Source: Wyeomyia smithii (taxonomy: Eukaryota > Arthropoda > Insecta > Diptera > Culicidae). From it: a stretch of DNA of 64,000 nucleotides. Where the stretch lies: NCBI RefSeq assembly GCF_029784165.1, contig NC_073696.1, positions 241,970,892 through 242,034,891 of the forward strand, read 5' to 3'. Both the position numbers and the translations under genes were made by a program. The first letter of the stretch is position 1, and the number at the start of each line of letters is the position of its first letter. The notes beneath the pieces are model-generated. The model was not told where the DNA came from, did no database searches, and saw only the letters and a program-made list of their open reading frames with translations. Shown here piece by piece: positions 45,456-58,700 of this stretch.

Positions 45456-47222
45456 TACATAAACCTTCCTGAAAAATTGAAAAACTTTCTAGATAGTTTT
45501 TGTTTTGAACCGCCCTAGTAAAACATAAATGAACCACCCTAATGAAATTCAAGTTTAAGATACCTAATGAACATCAAAATAATTTACATCTGGTTTGGAA
45601 CGAGTAGTGAGTCATTTTAGGAGCCAGTTCTAAAATATTCCATGTTAAACCTTGCTTCGGTTGCCCAAAAAACGGTTCCAGAAGGTTCCAGAAGTTTTTT
45701 TTTCGAGATAACACCAGAACTCGTAGTTTTATGCATTTTGAAATCATTTGGCATCGAAACAAAAAGGTTCGATTTTCCCAAATTTATGTACTCCCTCCTT
45801 GGTAGATTTTCGAGGGTCGAAAAAACACAACTTTGAGCGCTTTGAAGCACCCCTAAATCATGTCCGATTGAGCTGAAATTTTGGACAGATGGTTTTTTTG
45901 AGCAAATTAACAAAATGTACATGGTTGCTTTTTGGAATTCGATGATGAAATTTTTTCCATACAGATATTGCCACTCTATTGGACATAAACAAATGTTTAA
46001 ACATTTGGGTTCTCCGGGTGGTGGATAGTTTACGCACGCGCCGCTTGTAGAATTTTCACGGTGTTTGACATTAAGGATACTTTGTTCGCCTTCGTAAGAA
46101 GCTAACTTCGCGCGCAGCATCATTCGATTCTGTCACTTACCACGGTGATACAACCTTTCCTTTCTGTCGCAGTCGTGGTGTTGCAAAGGTAAGCTCGGTA
46201 TCCGACAACAACGGCTGTTACACCTCCTTCCTTACAACATACTTTCTTACCCTAACGATCGTTAGGAAGGGGCCGGTGCCGTTGTCAATCCACACAAAGC
46301 GGTAGCTACTGAATTGTTGTACACTGAAGATGTAAAACTAATCCCAAGTAACCATATACGTGGTGCACTACGAAATTTGCGGTCGTCAAGCTCGAGATAA
46401 TTTACTGCTTGTCAACTTTTGATAGAAAGCATTTAGCATCTTCAGCCAAATTGTTAGTAATTATTTTAGATTTCTATGTTTAGTGTTAAATAGGCGTGTG
46501 TTCACACAACATTTATTTGACACGGCACAATACTAAATGGGCGTGTGTTAATAAGTGGAAGAAGTACGAGAATTTCAGCACATTTCGGATAGCCGACTTC
46601 GATTTTAATTCTTTTATTATTATTTTATAAATTTTGGTTATTTTTTGTAGTTGTTTTCAAATGAATTTTAAAATATTTTTTTGTTGGCTGATGAAAGCAT
46701 TCTTCCCGTTTCCTACTAAATTTGGTTAATTGCTGGTTATATTTTACCCAGCTTGAACTGAATTTAGAATTTCAATATTCTAGAATATTCTTTTCAGATG
46801 TTTTAAGCTAAGCGATTTTTTTTGGTTCTTCTGTCTTCTGACTACTATTTTTAAGTTAGTTTGGGACTAACTTTTAGTTTGTGTGTTCTAGATTTTGGAA
46901 TTATTTATAGCTCAATTTAAGTTAACTTCAGTCTTATTCAATATTCCGCTGCTTTTTGAATTGTTTTCATACAATTAAAGCGTTATTTGAAATTATTATC
47001 TTTCCTATTTCTCCTGGCATTTGGGAGCATTTCACGCCTTTGGGATTAATTTTATGCAGTATTTTTTTATTTTGGTCTTCACTCTACTGTTCTACAGCTC
47101 TTAACTTTATTTAATCATTAAATTTTCATTTTTTTTCAATAAGATCTTTCAAGAACAAGAAAAGTTGATCTAGCATTCTTCTGTCGAAAATATCATTCTC
47201 TAGGCATTGATCTCTCTTCCAG
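45456..47222. other. Gene-free stretch before the serpin
   Basis: The block at about 45600-46130 has a long minus-strand frame (45617-46123) of unlikely composition and looks like an interspersed repeat rather than a gene. At about 46508-46550 'atttatttgacacggcacaa' resembles the 3' untranslated region of the LINE near 4750. 46.5-47.2 kb is AT-rich; its last bases (ttgatctctcttccag) form the acceptor for serpin exon 2, the first coding exon. Confidence 0.4.
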
Positions 47223-47858
47223 ATGAAACCCATTCCGTGCGCCGCTTTGGTGCTGCTACTGGCATCACTCGCACTACCTAACGTCCACGGACAGTGTCTG
47301 GCCGAGGACGATAACATCCAGCACAGCAAGGCAGATAGTGCACAATCACGGAATCGGCTGTACAAGGGCGAATCGATCTTCACATTGAAACTGCTAGAGG
47401 CCATCAATGCCGCCACACCGACCGAGAATGTATTTTTCTCGCCGTACAGTCTGTACCACGTGCTGCTGCTGATGTACTTCGGAGCAAAGTCGACCACAGA
47501 AAAGCTTCTTCGCACCGGACTGGAACTGCACTGGACTACCGATAAGCCAGTAGTATGGCAGGCGTACAATATTGGCAAAAAATCTCTGTCAACAAGATTG
47601 AGCAACGACAAAGACATCACGTTTACCTCCATCGACAAGCTGTTCTTTGGTAAGACGATTCCAGTGGAGGAATGCATGGAGGATAAGTTCTTCGACGAAA
47701 TCGAGAAGCTAGACTACGAAAATGATCCGGAGTCCCAAAGAAACTATATCAACAATTGGGTGGAGAACTCTACGCGCGGAGAAATCAAGGACCTCCTGGT
47801 GCCGGGATCGATAACCCGAAATACAAAGCTGGCTATCGCAAATGCTGCGTACTTCAAG
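47223..47858 (+). CDS. Serpin first coding exon
   Basis: 212 codons from the ATG, ending TTCAAG|GTAAGT (GT at 47859-47860), phase 0. Holds the signal peptide and the first half of the serpin fold. Confidence 0.9.
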
Positions 47859-48621
47859 GTAAGTACTTGAGCGTAATAACACTGCTTGACAAACATTCAC
47901 TTGAGCTGTCACATTCACAGGGTACTTGGCAAAGCAAATTCAAACCGGAAGAAACAAAGAAAGAAATCTTTTATATTTCCAACGAGCGACAGGAGTTTGT
48001 TGATATGATGCGTGTTCAGGGAACCTTCAACCACGGTAAGATGACTTAGTGCGTATTCGCTTAACAATATTAAAAAGTTCGTCGAACGTTTTAGCTGCCA
48101 ATGAAAAACTTGCCTGTCACATTCTTGAATTACCATACTACGGCCAGGACGAGAACTCACGCGTGTCAATGTACGTATTCTTGCCACCAGCTGAGCCAAA
48201 TGCGTTGGAAAAGCTATTGGCGCGATTGACCGCCTCACCGGACATTCTCAGCGAGGTAGTCGGCGAAGGAATATCCCGCCAGGTGGACGTCAAGCTGCCC
48301 AAATTTAGCATTGAGAAAACCGTCGAAATGAAGCCCGTCCTCGAGCGCATGGGAATGGGTAAACTGTTCGAAAACACCGCGGACTTCTCCGGCTTTTCCA
48401 AGCGGACCAAAATTGAGTTCGACGAGGTTCAGCAAAAGTCCAAGATCACCGTGGACGAGGAAGGATCGACGGCCGCGTCTAGCACGATAGCATTCAGCTT
48501 CCGGTCATCACGTCCGGCGGATCCGGCCATGTTCCACTGCAACCATCCGTTTGTGTTCATTATCTACGATTACGCGACGCAAGCGGTACTGTTCAACGGA
48601 GTCTATCGCCAACCGGAATGA
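47223..48621 (+). CDS. Secreted serpin, probably inhibitory (clade like Drosophila Spn88E)
   Basis: Three coding exons (47223-47858, 47921-48035, 48095-48621) give 425 residues, a normal serpin length. A signal peptide (KPIPCAALVLLLASLALPNV, cleavage near HG|QC) implies secretion. The fold is recognisable from NVFFSPYSLYHVLLLMYFGA, AIANAAYFK|GTWQSKF and the C-terminal signature FHCNHPFVFII. The reactive-centre hinge DEEGSTAASST (from about residue 371) has the small residues needed for loop insertion, so inhibition of a serine protease is likely. Counting P17 as Glu-372 puts the scissile region in FRSSRP; an Arg there suggests a trypsin-like or clip-domain target, but P1 is not certain. The ATG follows a splice acceptor directly, so a non-coding exon lies upstream. 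Gene name not assigned; similarity to the Spn88E/SRPN9 group is from memory. Confidence 0.92.
47921..48035 (+). CDS. Serpin second coding exon
   Basis: Follows the acceptor acattcacag and encodes GTWQSKFKPEETKKEIFYIS through GTFNH, ending in phase 1 at CACG|GTAAGA. The intron before it is 62 bases. Confidence 0.88.
48095..48621 (+). CDS. Serpin third coding exon
   Basis: Follows the acceptor acgttttag after a 59-base intron. Begins AANEKLACHILELPYYG and ends GVYRQPE with TGA at 48619-48621. Carries the reactive-centre loop and the serpin signature. Confidence 0.9.
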
Positions 48622-48841
48622 GGGAGATGGTGCGCAGGTGGTGTTCCAAGCCCGCATGCGGTGCTTAGTTTTTAAGGTTTTATTTTATCTTACCGATTCG
48701 TGACACACGAGAATGGATGGCCAGCAGTGGTCACTATTTATTAACGAACAAAAATATCCGTAACCCTATGAAATGTTTAGTTTATGTTTGTTACCATTAC
48801 TGTGGAGCATTTTGAAGTGTGAAGGAAAAAGACAATATGGA

Positions 48842-48847
48842 AATAAA
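48842..48847 (+). terminator. Polyadenylation signal AATAAA of the serpin
   Basis: A canonical AATAAA about 220 bases after the serpin stop codon, with a T-rich stretch following at about 48905-48925. Confidence 0.7.
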
Positions 48848-49009
48848 AGCTTTAACTGAGATAACGACCATTATATACGCTTGAACAATGATTATTTTAA
48901 TGATTGTATTTTTTTTCTTTTTTAATGGAAGTTTTGTGTGTAATTAAGTATTTCTTTTATGAAATGATTGTATCATCACAAATGAATGACTTTGTGCTTC
49001 TTAGAAGTA

Positions 49010-49150
49010 AACCAAGAAAACTTAAACATGTTGCACAGGACTGGACCGAAACTGAACCTTGAGGTACACCTGCTCTAGAAGAAAATTTATCGGATTTTTC
49101 AGATCGATGGCTGGAACTATATTCTTGCGCTCGATTTTTTAAGTTTCCAT
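49010..49150 (-). pseudogene. Jockey-clade reverse transcriptase fragment
   Basis: The minus strand reads SDKFSSRAGVPQGSV, the conserved box 4 of Jockey-type reverse transcriptases (GVPQGSVLGP), followed by divergence. Short and 5' and 3' truncated. Confidence 0.6.
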
Positions 49151-50707
49151 ACGATTTATAATGGGAAAATCCCCTTTTTCAAAACTTATTCTTCAGGGAT
49201 GTCCAGTTGGCTATAAAAATATATCGATACATGATATTTGTAGGAAATTTTTCTGGGAAAAACTTTTCTGAAGACCATAAGGCACTACGATGTTTGTAGA
49301 AAAAGTAATAACCCCAAACTGATTGAATGTCTGACGAACGGCTCAACATTGAATTTTTCTAGCAATACTGCTGCCGCATGCTGCTGTTGCAAATTCAACC
49401 ACGCGATAAGAAATATTTAGTATCGCGCAGAATTAAGCTTGGAAGCTAAAGTGACTTCCGTAATGAGCACCTGTGTCTATCTTCATTCTAAAGATGGTTA
49501 GAAGGTCTGAAAAGTTTGACTTCACCTACAACAAGCATGACAATACTTTTTTATGAAGTAAAACTCACAACAACAGATTGCGAAGTAAAATTTGAACGCA
49601 GCAGACGAAAAATACCCGAACAATTTGAAGTCAGGAGAAACGCTTGCCTAACAAGAGGCGCAATCCACGTGGACTGTCTCATGCAACAAGTGAAGATATC
49701 TGTTTAGTTCACAAAATAAGATAAGTATGCAAGGAGAAAAGTTATATTATCCTCTTAGATGAAATATTGCCTTAGTTTATTGGCAATATTTGCAATTTGC
49801 AGTTTGTATACACCTCACACCTTCCGCATTTCGCAGTCACGAAAAAATGCTTCAGCCTTTCTGGCATCGCAGTTGCTGCGAATGGTTCTTCATCATAGCA
49901 ATCGTTGACATTGTGATATTTTTTTCACAACTTTCAAGATGTGAGAAAAATCGCCCAGAATAATCTATCGTTCCGGAGGTTGGCGTTGGGATTTCATGGC
50001 CGTATCAAGATATAGTCAAGTCAAGTTCCTGCAATCCATCGAAATACAATGGATACGAAAACCATAAAACTTTTGAGGTTCATATCGAGGCCTTTCAAAC
50101 GGCACAGAAGAAAACTCGGTGCTTCCAGGACCAGAAATAGAAAACTATGTCAAACGTGAATCCTAACTGCAGATGAGGGTGAAAAATCTACCGCTCTACG
50201 AGATTTGGCCATTTCGGACAAACCATTACTACGTGGTAGGTGGCAATAAGCGTCCACTTATTGAGGTGCAAAATGGAAATAGGTACAAACTTTTTTCGTT
50301 TCAAATCAAAAGAAGACGACGATCTCGTGAACATCGTCGTAACAGCTCCCGGATCCACTTTGTCTTTTGGGCTCAAGTTCTTCCAACACGGGTAACGCAG
50401 CGATCTAAGCTGAATGAAACAATCTACTTGTTGGATTATGTTCGTCCCGATTTCCACAATCCCAACTACTGGCATGAAAAGATAATTGGAGAATCAAGGC
50501 GTAGGTAGCCCCGTTTTTTTCTTCATCTAATAGCGCGACAATGAATGTATGACTAACTCGGTTACAGAAAAAAAATCTTCAAGATAGCGGCTGCATCGAC
50601 AACAGCGAATGAATGTTGCAAACAAATTTCTTCTTTTGACGAAACGCAATAGAAATCAATCGATTTATGAGCAGGACATCAAACAATGATTTTGCAGACC
50701 TACTGTC
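49151..50707. other. Gene-free stretch with one unassigned reading frame
   Basis: A plus-strand frame at 50173-50508 (111 codons, Arg-rich, beginning MRVKNLPLYEIWPFR) and an overlapping minus-strand frame at 50188-50475 are open, but neither is recognised and no splice or promoter context was found. Confidence 0.35.
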
Positions 50708-50710
50708 TTA

Positions 50711-50856
50711 GGCCGTTAACATACTGGCGCGTTCTGCGTTGCGGAGACGGTTCGCCTTGCCGTGGATTAATGTACAGCGCTAAGTAGAGCTGTACATTAA
50801 CCCGCGGCGAGGCGAACCGTCTCAGCAACGCAGATCGCGCCAGTATGTCAACGGCC
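50711..50856. mobile_element. Palindromic MITE with TTA duplication (PIF/Harbinger type)
   Basis: 146 bp; the left half ggccgttaacatactggcgc is mirrored by the right half (gcgccagtatgtcaacggcc), with the inner parts (gagacggttcgccttgc, ttaatgtacagc) also paired, leaving a loop of about 10 bases. TTA lies at both borders (50708-50710, 50857-50859), the duplication typical of PIF/Harbinger. It is much GC-richer than its surroundings. Confidence 0.8.
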
Positions 50857-50859
50857 TTA

Positions 50860-52757
50860 CACATGAATCTAATCACAGAGTATAATCTGTTCTGATACAT
50901 CCTGTCCCGCAACGTAATGTCGCATACAATCTAATTCGTTCAGCCAGGCCGCCATTCGGAGACCCACACCTACAGTGACTAGAAGAGCGTCAATGAGGGT
51001 GTCAGCTGATAGCTTTCGAGGATCAGGTCAGTAGTCGTAAAATTGCTAACAAGGCTTAATTTTGATGTTTCCCTTTACCCCGTTGTTCTTGCAGCTAGCG
51101 GATTTGTTTAATTCACCAGAAATTGTTGATCGATGCCACGCCATGCACTAAGAAATAGATCAAGGAAAAATTCACATCATGCTAAGGCAAGCGGCTCTAC
51201 GAAATAAAAGATGACTGAAATTGGAGCTGGATCGCGTTAGTTGGGTAAAGTATTGCTTATGTCAAACAGTCTTGAGAGCTTTTTGGTAGTAGCTTCAGGA
51301 TTTGTTCCTGAATCTCAGAATCTGCATTCGTTATCGAGCGGAAGCACAAACTGGTAAATTTTGAAAAATCAGATAACCTGCAAGTTAGTTAAGTCAGAAC
51401 TGAAATTGAGCGTGGAAATTTTACATTTAATCTGAGTGAATTGATTCACTTGTTTTTAGGGTTTATTGTGACATTTTGTTAATATTTTATATTTCTTTGA
51501 CTATTTTCGTCATTTGTATCATTTAGAATATTTTTTTTTGATATTGTGGACCGTTTTCGATTCGACTCCATATGATGCGATTTTTTGTTCATCTTTTTGC
51601 CCTGCAATAAAACAACCTTGACGTGGTGCAGGGCTTAAATCAGTAAATGAAAAAGCAGTCACATTCTGAATGTGGGTTTAAATTTGTATGCATAAATTTT
51701 CTAAAATTTAAGATGAGAAAACCAAGATCAATTCTACAGAATGGGATCCTTTCGTTGTTAAAAAAGTGTTTTACTTTATTCAAAAGTAAAGCCATAAAAT
51801 AAAACAATTGCAAATTTCTTCAAGAGTGAACCAAATTATTGTTATTTTATTATATCTGGGTAGCGATGGGAGATGGAGGCGGGTTCTTAGGGGATGACTT
51901 TTGAAAGTGTCTAAACTTTTAAACATAAGTATTAACAGGGCTAAGTTTGGGATTTCTCACTAAGAGAAATTCATTTTGGGAATGAAATTTGACAACTTGT
52001 TTTCGACTTTATTTTTTTTTTTTTTTCAGAAATGTTAACCCTATCTTTGACCTCGTTGACTTCTGTAGTATTTTCCCTTTTTAGCCTTTTTCGAAATTGA
52101 TGTAGAAAGCAAATAATATCCGATCTGTTTCAAATATGTTAAACGGTATTGTTTTTCCTTTATCTGAGTTTTTTTTTGCTATTTTCAACATGTTTGTCAT
52201 TTATTGACATTGACATTTGTAATTTGTGCGGCACCTTATCCAATCCACAAATTATTCTATCTTTAAAATTGCTGCTTTCGGTTTTTTACAATCTAGCGTA
52301 GGATGGTCAAATATCATTGAATATGGGTATTTTACAAACCGGGGTGATGTTCAAAGGCCGGCAATTAATCCTAGACGACACTTTGTATTTTAAGATGGCG
52401 ACTCGTGGTATCCTATAAAATGTGAAAAATATTTTTTTATCGTATTTTTTTTTTACATTTTTAGGTGACAGATAACCAAAGTGAAAAAGTAAAAAGTGAT
52501 AATAAAAGTGATAACAATGGAAAAAAAGGTTGAATAAAACAGTCGGAAAGAGAAAGATTTTTTTCTCCATCGAAACACAAATCGCCAAAGGTAAGAAACA
52601 GTTCCAAAATTCGATAGCTAGCTAACTTCTAAGCTTTTGATAATTATTTAAAGTGTAAATTACTAAACCATTTAAAATAACACATACTTGTGGTTTTCAA
52701 AATTAAACTAAACTAGGTTTAACTTTTCGCTACGTTGATTGAGATCAACAATGAGAT
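50860..52757. other. AT-rich gene-free stretch
   Basis: No exon or recognisable element. The minus-strand frame 52307-52588 is Phe/Tyr/Lys-rich and looks random. Confidence 0.4.
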
Positions 52758-52760
52758 TAA

Positions 52761-52798
52761 CAATAGAAGAATTTGATAAAAATCAAATTCTTCTATTG
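52761..52798. repeat. Perfect 16 bp inverted repeat
   Basis: caatagaagaatttga at 52761-52776 and its exact complement at 52783-52798 are separated by six bases (taaaaa). Isolated; no gene next to it. Confidence 0.75.
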
Positions 52799-53200
52799 TA
52801 TTGAAATTCTAACCACCTAACTGAAGGAGGGTGGAACATAACAACTGTTCAGACTACTGACAATTGATGAAATGCTCTAGCCAAAATTGCTATCGACATT
52901 ACGTATGGGAAAAATATGAAGTTTGTAATACCTTCCTTCGCCAGGTTCGCAGCAAAGAACATAAGTTATGCCTTTCTAAACAAAATCAACCGTTATTTGA
53001 AAGTTTGAGGGAAATGACGCGTGGAATATATATTTATATTATATATTTACGTTGATTTCAAATTTAAAAGTATCGTGCTCGTAAAAAAAAGTTGGAAGAA
53101 AATGTTATCTTTGTTCTATTTTCCTATTATTTTATTGTTCTAATTTAATGTTGTATTATTTTTACAATTTTTTCACTTTTTGCTTCATTTGTTTTTGAAA

Positions 53201-54105
53201 CTATGCATTATGTGTATAACAACATTTATTTAATTTCATACACATACATGCTTCAATAAAACCATACACATTCTTTTACAAAACCACAAAAATTCTTTCG
53301 CAAATACACGCACACTTCTTTTTACAAAACACATCACATACACATACTATTTCAATTTCTAATTTCCAACTTTTATCATTATTTTCCTTTTTTATTCATA
53401 TTCAAAATCATTTATAATATAATATTATTCATTCAATTTCATATACACACACTACATACACATTCTTTCCACAGAAATTCACAAACACACGCACTTTTTT
53501 TATACAACTATGCATCATGTGTATAACAACATTTATTTAATTTCATACACATACATGCTTCAATAAAACCATACACATTCTTTTACAAAACCACAAAAAT
53601 TCTTTCGCAAATACACGCACACTTCTTTTTACAAAACACATCACATACACATACTATTTCAATTTCTAATTTCCAACTTTTATCATTATTTTCCTTTTTT
53701 ATTCATATTCAAGATCATTTTTAATATAATATTATTCATTCAATTTCATATACACACACTACATACACATTCTTTCCACAGAAATTCACAAACACACGCA
53801 CTTTTTTTATACAACTATGCATTATGTGTATAACAACATTTATTTAATTTCATACACATACATGCTTCAATAAAACTATACACATTCTTTTACAAAACCA
53901 CAAAAATTCTTTCGCAAATACACGCACACTTCTTTTTACAAAACACATCACATACACATACTATTTCAATATCTAATTTCCAACTTTTATCATTATTTTC
54001 CTTTTTTATTAATATTCAAGATCATTTATAATATAATATTATTCATTCAATTTCATATACACACACACTACATACACATTCTTTCCACAGAAATTCACAA
54101 ACACA
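53201..54105 (+). repeat. Tandem array of a 307 bp unit, about 2.95 copies
   Basis: Copies begin at 53201, 53508 and 53815 with 'ctatgcat-atgtgtataac'. They are nearly identical and rich in 'acacata' and 'tttcaatttc'. Differences are single bases, for example tgcattatg against tgcatcatg. Non-coding. Confidence 0.85.
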
Positions 54106-55735
54106 TTATTTCTATTTCTCAATTTTCATTATTCTTAAATTTTTAATTTCCAATCCTAGTAAAAATAATCCATATATTTTTACTTAATTTAAAAAACATT
54201 ATTGTTTTTGTTTTCTTATTTATTTATTTCTTATTTATTTATTATAACAACACTCATTTTATTCATATCGAATACTACCAGAGCCGGATTTGCGATTGTG
54301 GGGGCCCGGGGCCCAGCCTTCTGTGGGGCCCGAGAATAAATTTTATTTATCTTTGAAAACTTAACAAAAAATTTGTCAGTAATTTTCGAACATCTTTTAA
54401 TAAGGTTTCTTCGCTCAAAAATTATCTACTACTAGCTGACCCAGCAAACTTCAGACGAAGCAAGGAAGAAAAGTCAATATCCTTGAGCTTACTGCCTCAC
54501 CGTGTGTCTGTGTATTGGTTCGACGTATGTCCTGGCTTGCTACATTCACACTTGCCGGGGAAAGCATCGGACTGGTGACACGCAAAGTTGTTTATAAACA
54601 ACTTTTTTTTTCAATCCCTCATTTCGGGCGACATATGGCAGCTATGGGAAACATTTTCGTGCTGGCATGGTGAAGCGTTCATTGACTTCCGCACCTACAG
54701 TTTTGACACTGAGCAGATGTGAATCGTAATTAGTCCGAGTGCGACGGATTAGTTGACATTTCGGTAGGTAATCGTCGCACATTAGAGGCGTCACTCCGCT
54801 TGGACAGTAATCTTAACTAAATAATCGATACATTTTCTACATTTTTTTCATTCTTTGAGGAATCGGATTAATGTTGTTTTAAACGACATGTTTTGGTAAT
54901 ATTTACTGTAATTCCGACTGGTCTGGCTTTGTGAATGGTTTCTGTTGCGCATAATCCTGCTTTGCAACGCAAACAGACACCGTCATGTTTAACGATAGAA
55001 CCCATATGGCGCGTTGGAAGGAGGCGGCTGTCGTCGCAATTGAAGTACACTATGATTAACAGTAGTACGTTTTTTTGTGTTCTTCTGTATTGGTTTCTGT
55101 GTGTATACATCTAAACGCGGGTGGACACGTAATTTCGCAACAATAAACAACTTAATGACGTTTCAAGGCAGAACAGAGTACGCATTTCCGCGTGTGCGTG
55201 GCTGCCGGAATGACGACGTGAGGTTTTATGAATAGATATTTTAGTCCATAATAAGTAGTGGTAGGGAAGCTACACATGAAACGCCCGCTAGGATTCGTGA
55301 ATGAGGCAAGCCTCTGTTTAATGCGATTGTGAATGCATGACTACTATCAAACTGATTGAATTCTGTTCGGGTGTGGTCTTTCACGTTTTATAAATCGTAG
55401 AATTTTCTCTAGTTGATGAGACGAAAAAATGAAATTAAAATATGTAATTCTGTTCTTTCGGTTTCCGTGTTAGATTCATTTTTATTAAAACAAAACGTTG
55501 CATCACGAATATATTTTAGATTGCGTATACTTCTAAACTAATTTATAATATATTCTGAATTTTTTTGTATCAATTTGCAAACCAGGCATTTATGATAGCA
55601 AACTTTAATTGTGCAGAATTAAATGGTCGAACGAAATTACATAAACATTAAATTCAACCGAAGTCTAATATAAACCGAATTCATCCGAATTAAAAGAAAT
55701 CAAATTCAACTCAGAGGCAGCTCCAGTGTTCATCC
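54106..55735. other. Repeat-derived gene-free stretch
   Basis: Includes a GC-rich block at 54290-54345 (gtgggggcccggggcccag) and at 54432 'tagctgacccagcaaacttc', the same opening as the composite repeats at 51 and about 61.65 kb but with a different body. No gene recognised. Confidence 0.4.
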
Positions 55736-55739
55736 AAAT

Positions 55740-58700
55740 CAGAAAAGAGTCCAATCAAAATCCAATTAAAAATCACTCCCAATCCAATCAAATTTACTCC
55801 AAATCCAATCTAAATGGAATCCAAATCCAATCTTAATTCATTCCAAATTCGATACCAATCCAATCCAAATCCAATCCAAATCCAATTCAAATCCAATCCA
55901 AATCCAATCCAAATCCAATTCAAATCCAATCCAAAACCAATCCAAATCCAATCCAAATCTAATCCAAATGTAATTCAAATCCAATCCAAAACCAATCCGA
56001 ATCCAATCTAAATCCAATCCAAATCCAATCCAAATCCAATCCAAATCCAATCCAAATCCAATCCAAATCCAATCTAAATCCAATCCAAATCCAATCCGAA
56101 TCCAATCCAAATCCAATCCAAATCCAATCCAATCCATATACAATCCAAATCCAACCCAAATCCAACCCAAATCCAACCCAAATCCAATTAAAATCCAATC
56201 CAAATCCAATTCAAATACAACTCAAAACCAATCCAAATCTAATCCATTTCCAATCCAAATCCAATTCAAATCCAATCCAAATCCAATCCAAATCCAATCC
56301 AAATCCAATCCAAATCCAAACCAAATCCAATCCAAATCGAATCCAAATCGACTCCAAATCCAATCCAAATCCATTCCAAATCCAATCCAAATCCAATCCA
56401 AATCCAATCCAATCCAATCCAATCCAAATCCAATCCAAATCCAACCCAAATCCAACCCAAATCCAACCCAAATCCAATTAAAATCCAATCCAAATCCAAT
56501 TCAAATACAACTCAAAACCAATCCAAATCTAATCCATTTCCAATCCAAATCCAATTCAAATCCAATCCAAATCCAATCCAAATCCAATCCAAATCCAATC
56601 CGAACCCAATCCAAATCCAATCCAAATCCAATCCAATCCAATCCAATCCAAATCCAATCCAAATCCAATCCAAATCCAATCAAAATCCAATCCAAATCCA
56701 ATCCAAATCCAGTCCAAATCCAATTCAAATCCAATCCAAATCCAATCCAAATCCAATCCAAATCCAATCCAAATCCAATCCAAATCCAATCCAAATCCAA
56801 TCCAATCCAATCCAATCCAAATCCAATCCAAATCCAATCCAAATCCAATCCAAATCCAATCCAAATCCAATCCAAATCCAATCCGAACCCAATCCAAATC
56901 CAATCCTTATCCAATCCAAATCCAATCCAAATCCAATCCAAATCCAATCCAAATCCAATCCAAATCCAATCCAAATCCAATCCAAATCCAATCCAAATCC
57001 AATCCAAATCCAATCCAAATCCCATCAAAATCCCATCAAAACCCCATCAAAATCCAATCCAAATCCAATCCAAATCCAATCCAAATCCAAATCCAATCCA
57101 AATCCAATCCAAATCTAATCCAAATCCAATCCAAATCCAATCCAAATCCAATTCAAATCCAATCCAAATCCAATCCAAATCCAATCCAAATCCAATCCAA
57201 ATCCAGTACAAATCCAATCAAAATCCAATCCAAATCCAATCCAAAACCAATCCAAATCCAATCCAAATCCAATCCAAATCCAATCCAAATCCAATCCAAA
57301 TCCAATCCAAATCCAATCCAATCCAATCCAAATCCAATCCAAATCCACTCCAAATCCAATCCAAATCCAATCCAAATCCAATCCAAACCCAATCCAAATC
57401 CAATCCTTATCCAATCCAAATCCAATCCAAATCCAATCCAAATCCAATCCAAATCCAATCCAAATCCAATCCAAATCCAATCCAAATCCAATCCAAATCC
57501 CATCAAAATCCCATCAAAACCCCATCAAAATCCAATCCAAATCCAATCCAAATCCAATCCAAATCCAATCCAAATCCAATCCAAATCTAATCCAAATCCA
57601 ATCCAAATCCAATCCAAATCCAATTCAAAACCAATCCAAATCCAATCCAAACCCAATCCAAATCCAATCCAAATCCAATCCAAATCCAATCCAAATCCAA
57701 TCCAAATACAATCCAAATCCAATCCAAATCCAAATCCAATCCAAATTCAATCCAAATCCAATCCAAATCCAATCCAAATCCAATCCAAATCCAATCCAAA
57801 TCCAATCCAAATCCAATTCAAATCCAATCCAAATCCAATTCAGTTCCATTCAAAATCCAATCAAAATCCAATCCAAATCCAATTTAAATCCAATCCAAAT
57901 CCAATCCAAATCCAATCCAAAACCAATCCAAATCCAATCCAAATCCAGTCCAAATCCAATCAAAATCCAATCCAAATCCAATCCAAATCCAATTCAAATC
58001 CAATCCAAATCCAATCCAATCCAATCCAATCCAATCCAAATCCAATCCAAATCCAATCCAAATCCAATCCAAATCCAATCCAAATCCAATCCAAATCCAA
58101 TCCAAATCCAATCCAAATCCAATCCTAATCCAATCCAAATCCAATCCAAATCCAACCCAAATCCAATCATAATCCAATCCAAATCCCATCAAAATCCCAT
58201 CAAAATCCAATCCAAATCCAATCCAAATCCAAATCCAAATCCAATCCAAATCCAATCCAAATCCAATCCAAATCCAATCCAAATCCAATCCAAATCCAAT
58301 CCAAATCTTATCCAAATCCAATCCAATTCCAATCCAAATCCAATCCAAATCCAATCCAATTCCAATCCAATTCCAATTCCAATCCAAATCCAATCCAATT
58401 CCAATCCAAATCCAATCCAAATCCCATCAAAATCCAATCCAAATCCAATCCAAATCCAATCCAAATCCAATCCAAATCCAATCCAAATACAATCCAAATC
58501 CAATCCAAATCCAATCCAAATTCAATCCAAATCCAATCCAAATCCAATCCAAATCCAATCCAAATCCAATTCAAATCCAATCCAAATCCAATTCAATTCC
58601 ATTCAAAATCCAATCAAAATCCAATCCAAATCCAATTTAAATCCAATCCAAATCCAATCCAAATCCAATCCAAAACCAATCCAAATCCAATCCAAATCCA

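Noticed and set aside
45617..46123. 168-codon minus-strand frame
   Set aside because: No domain, no start or splice context, and the DNA reads like a diverged interspersed repeat.
50173..50508. 111-codon Arg-rich plus-strand frame as a gene
   Set aside because: Not recognised and overlapped by an equally long minus-strand frame; no supporting signals.
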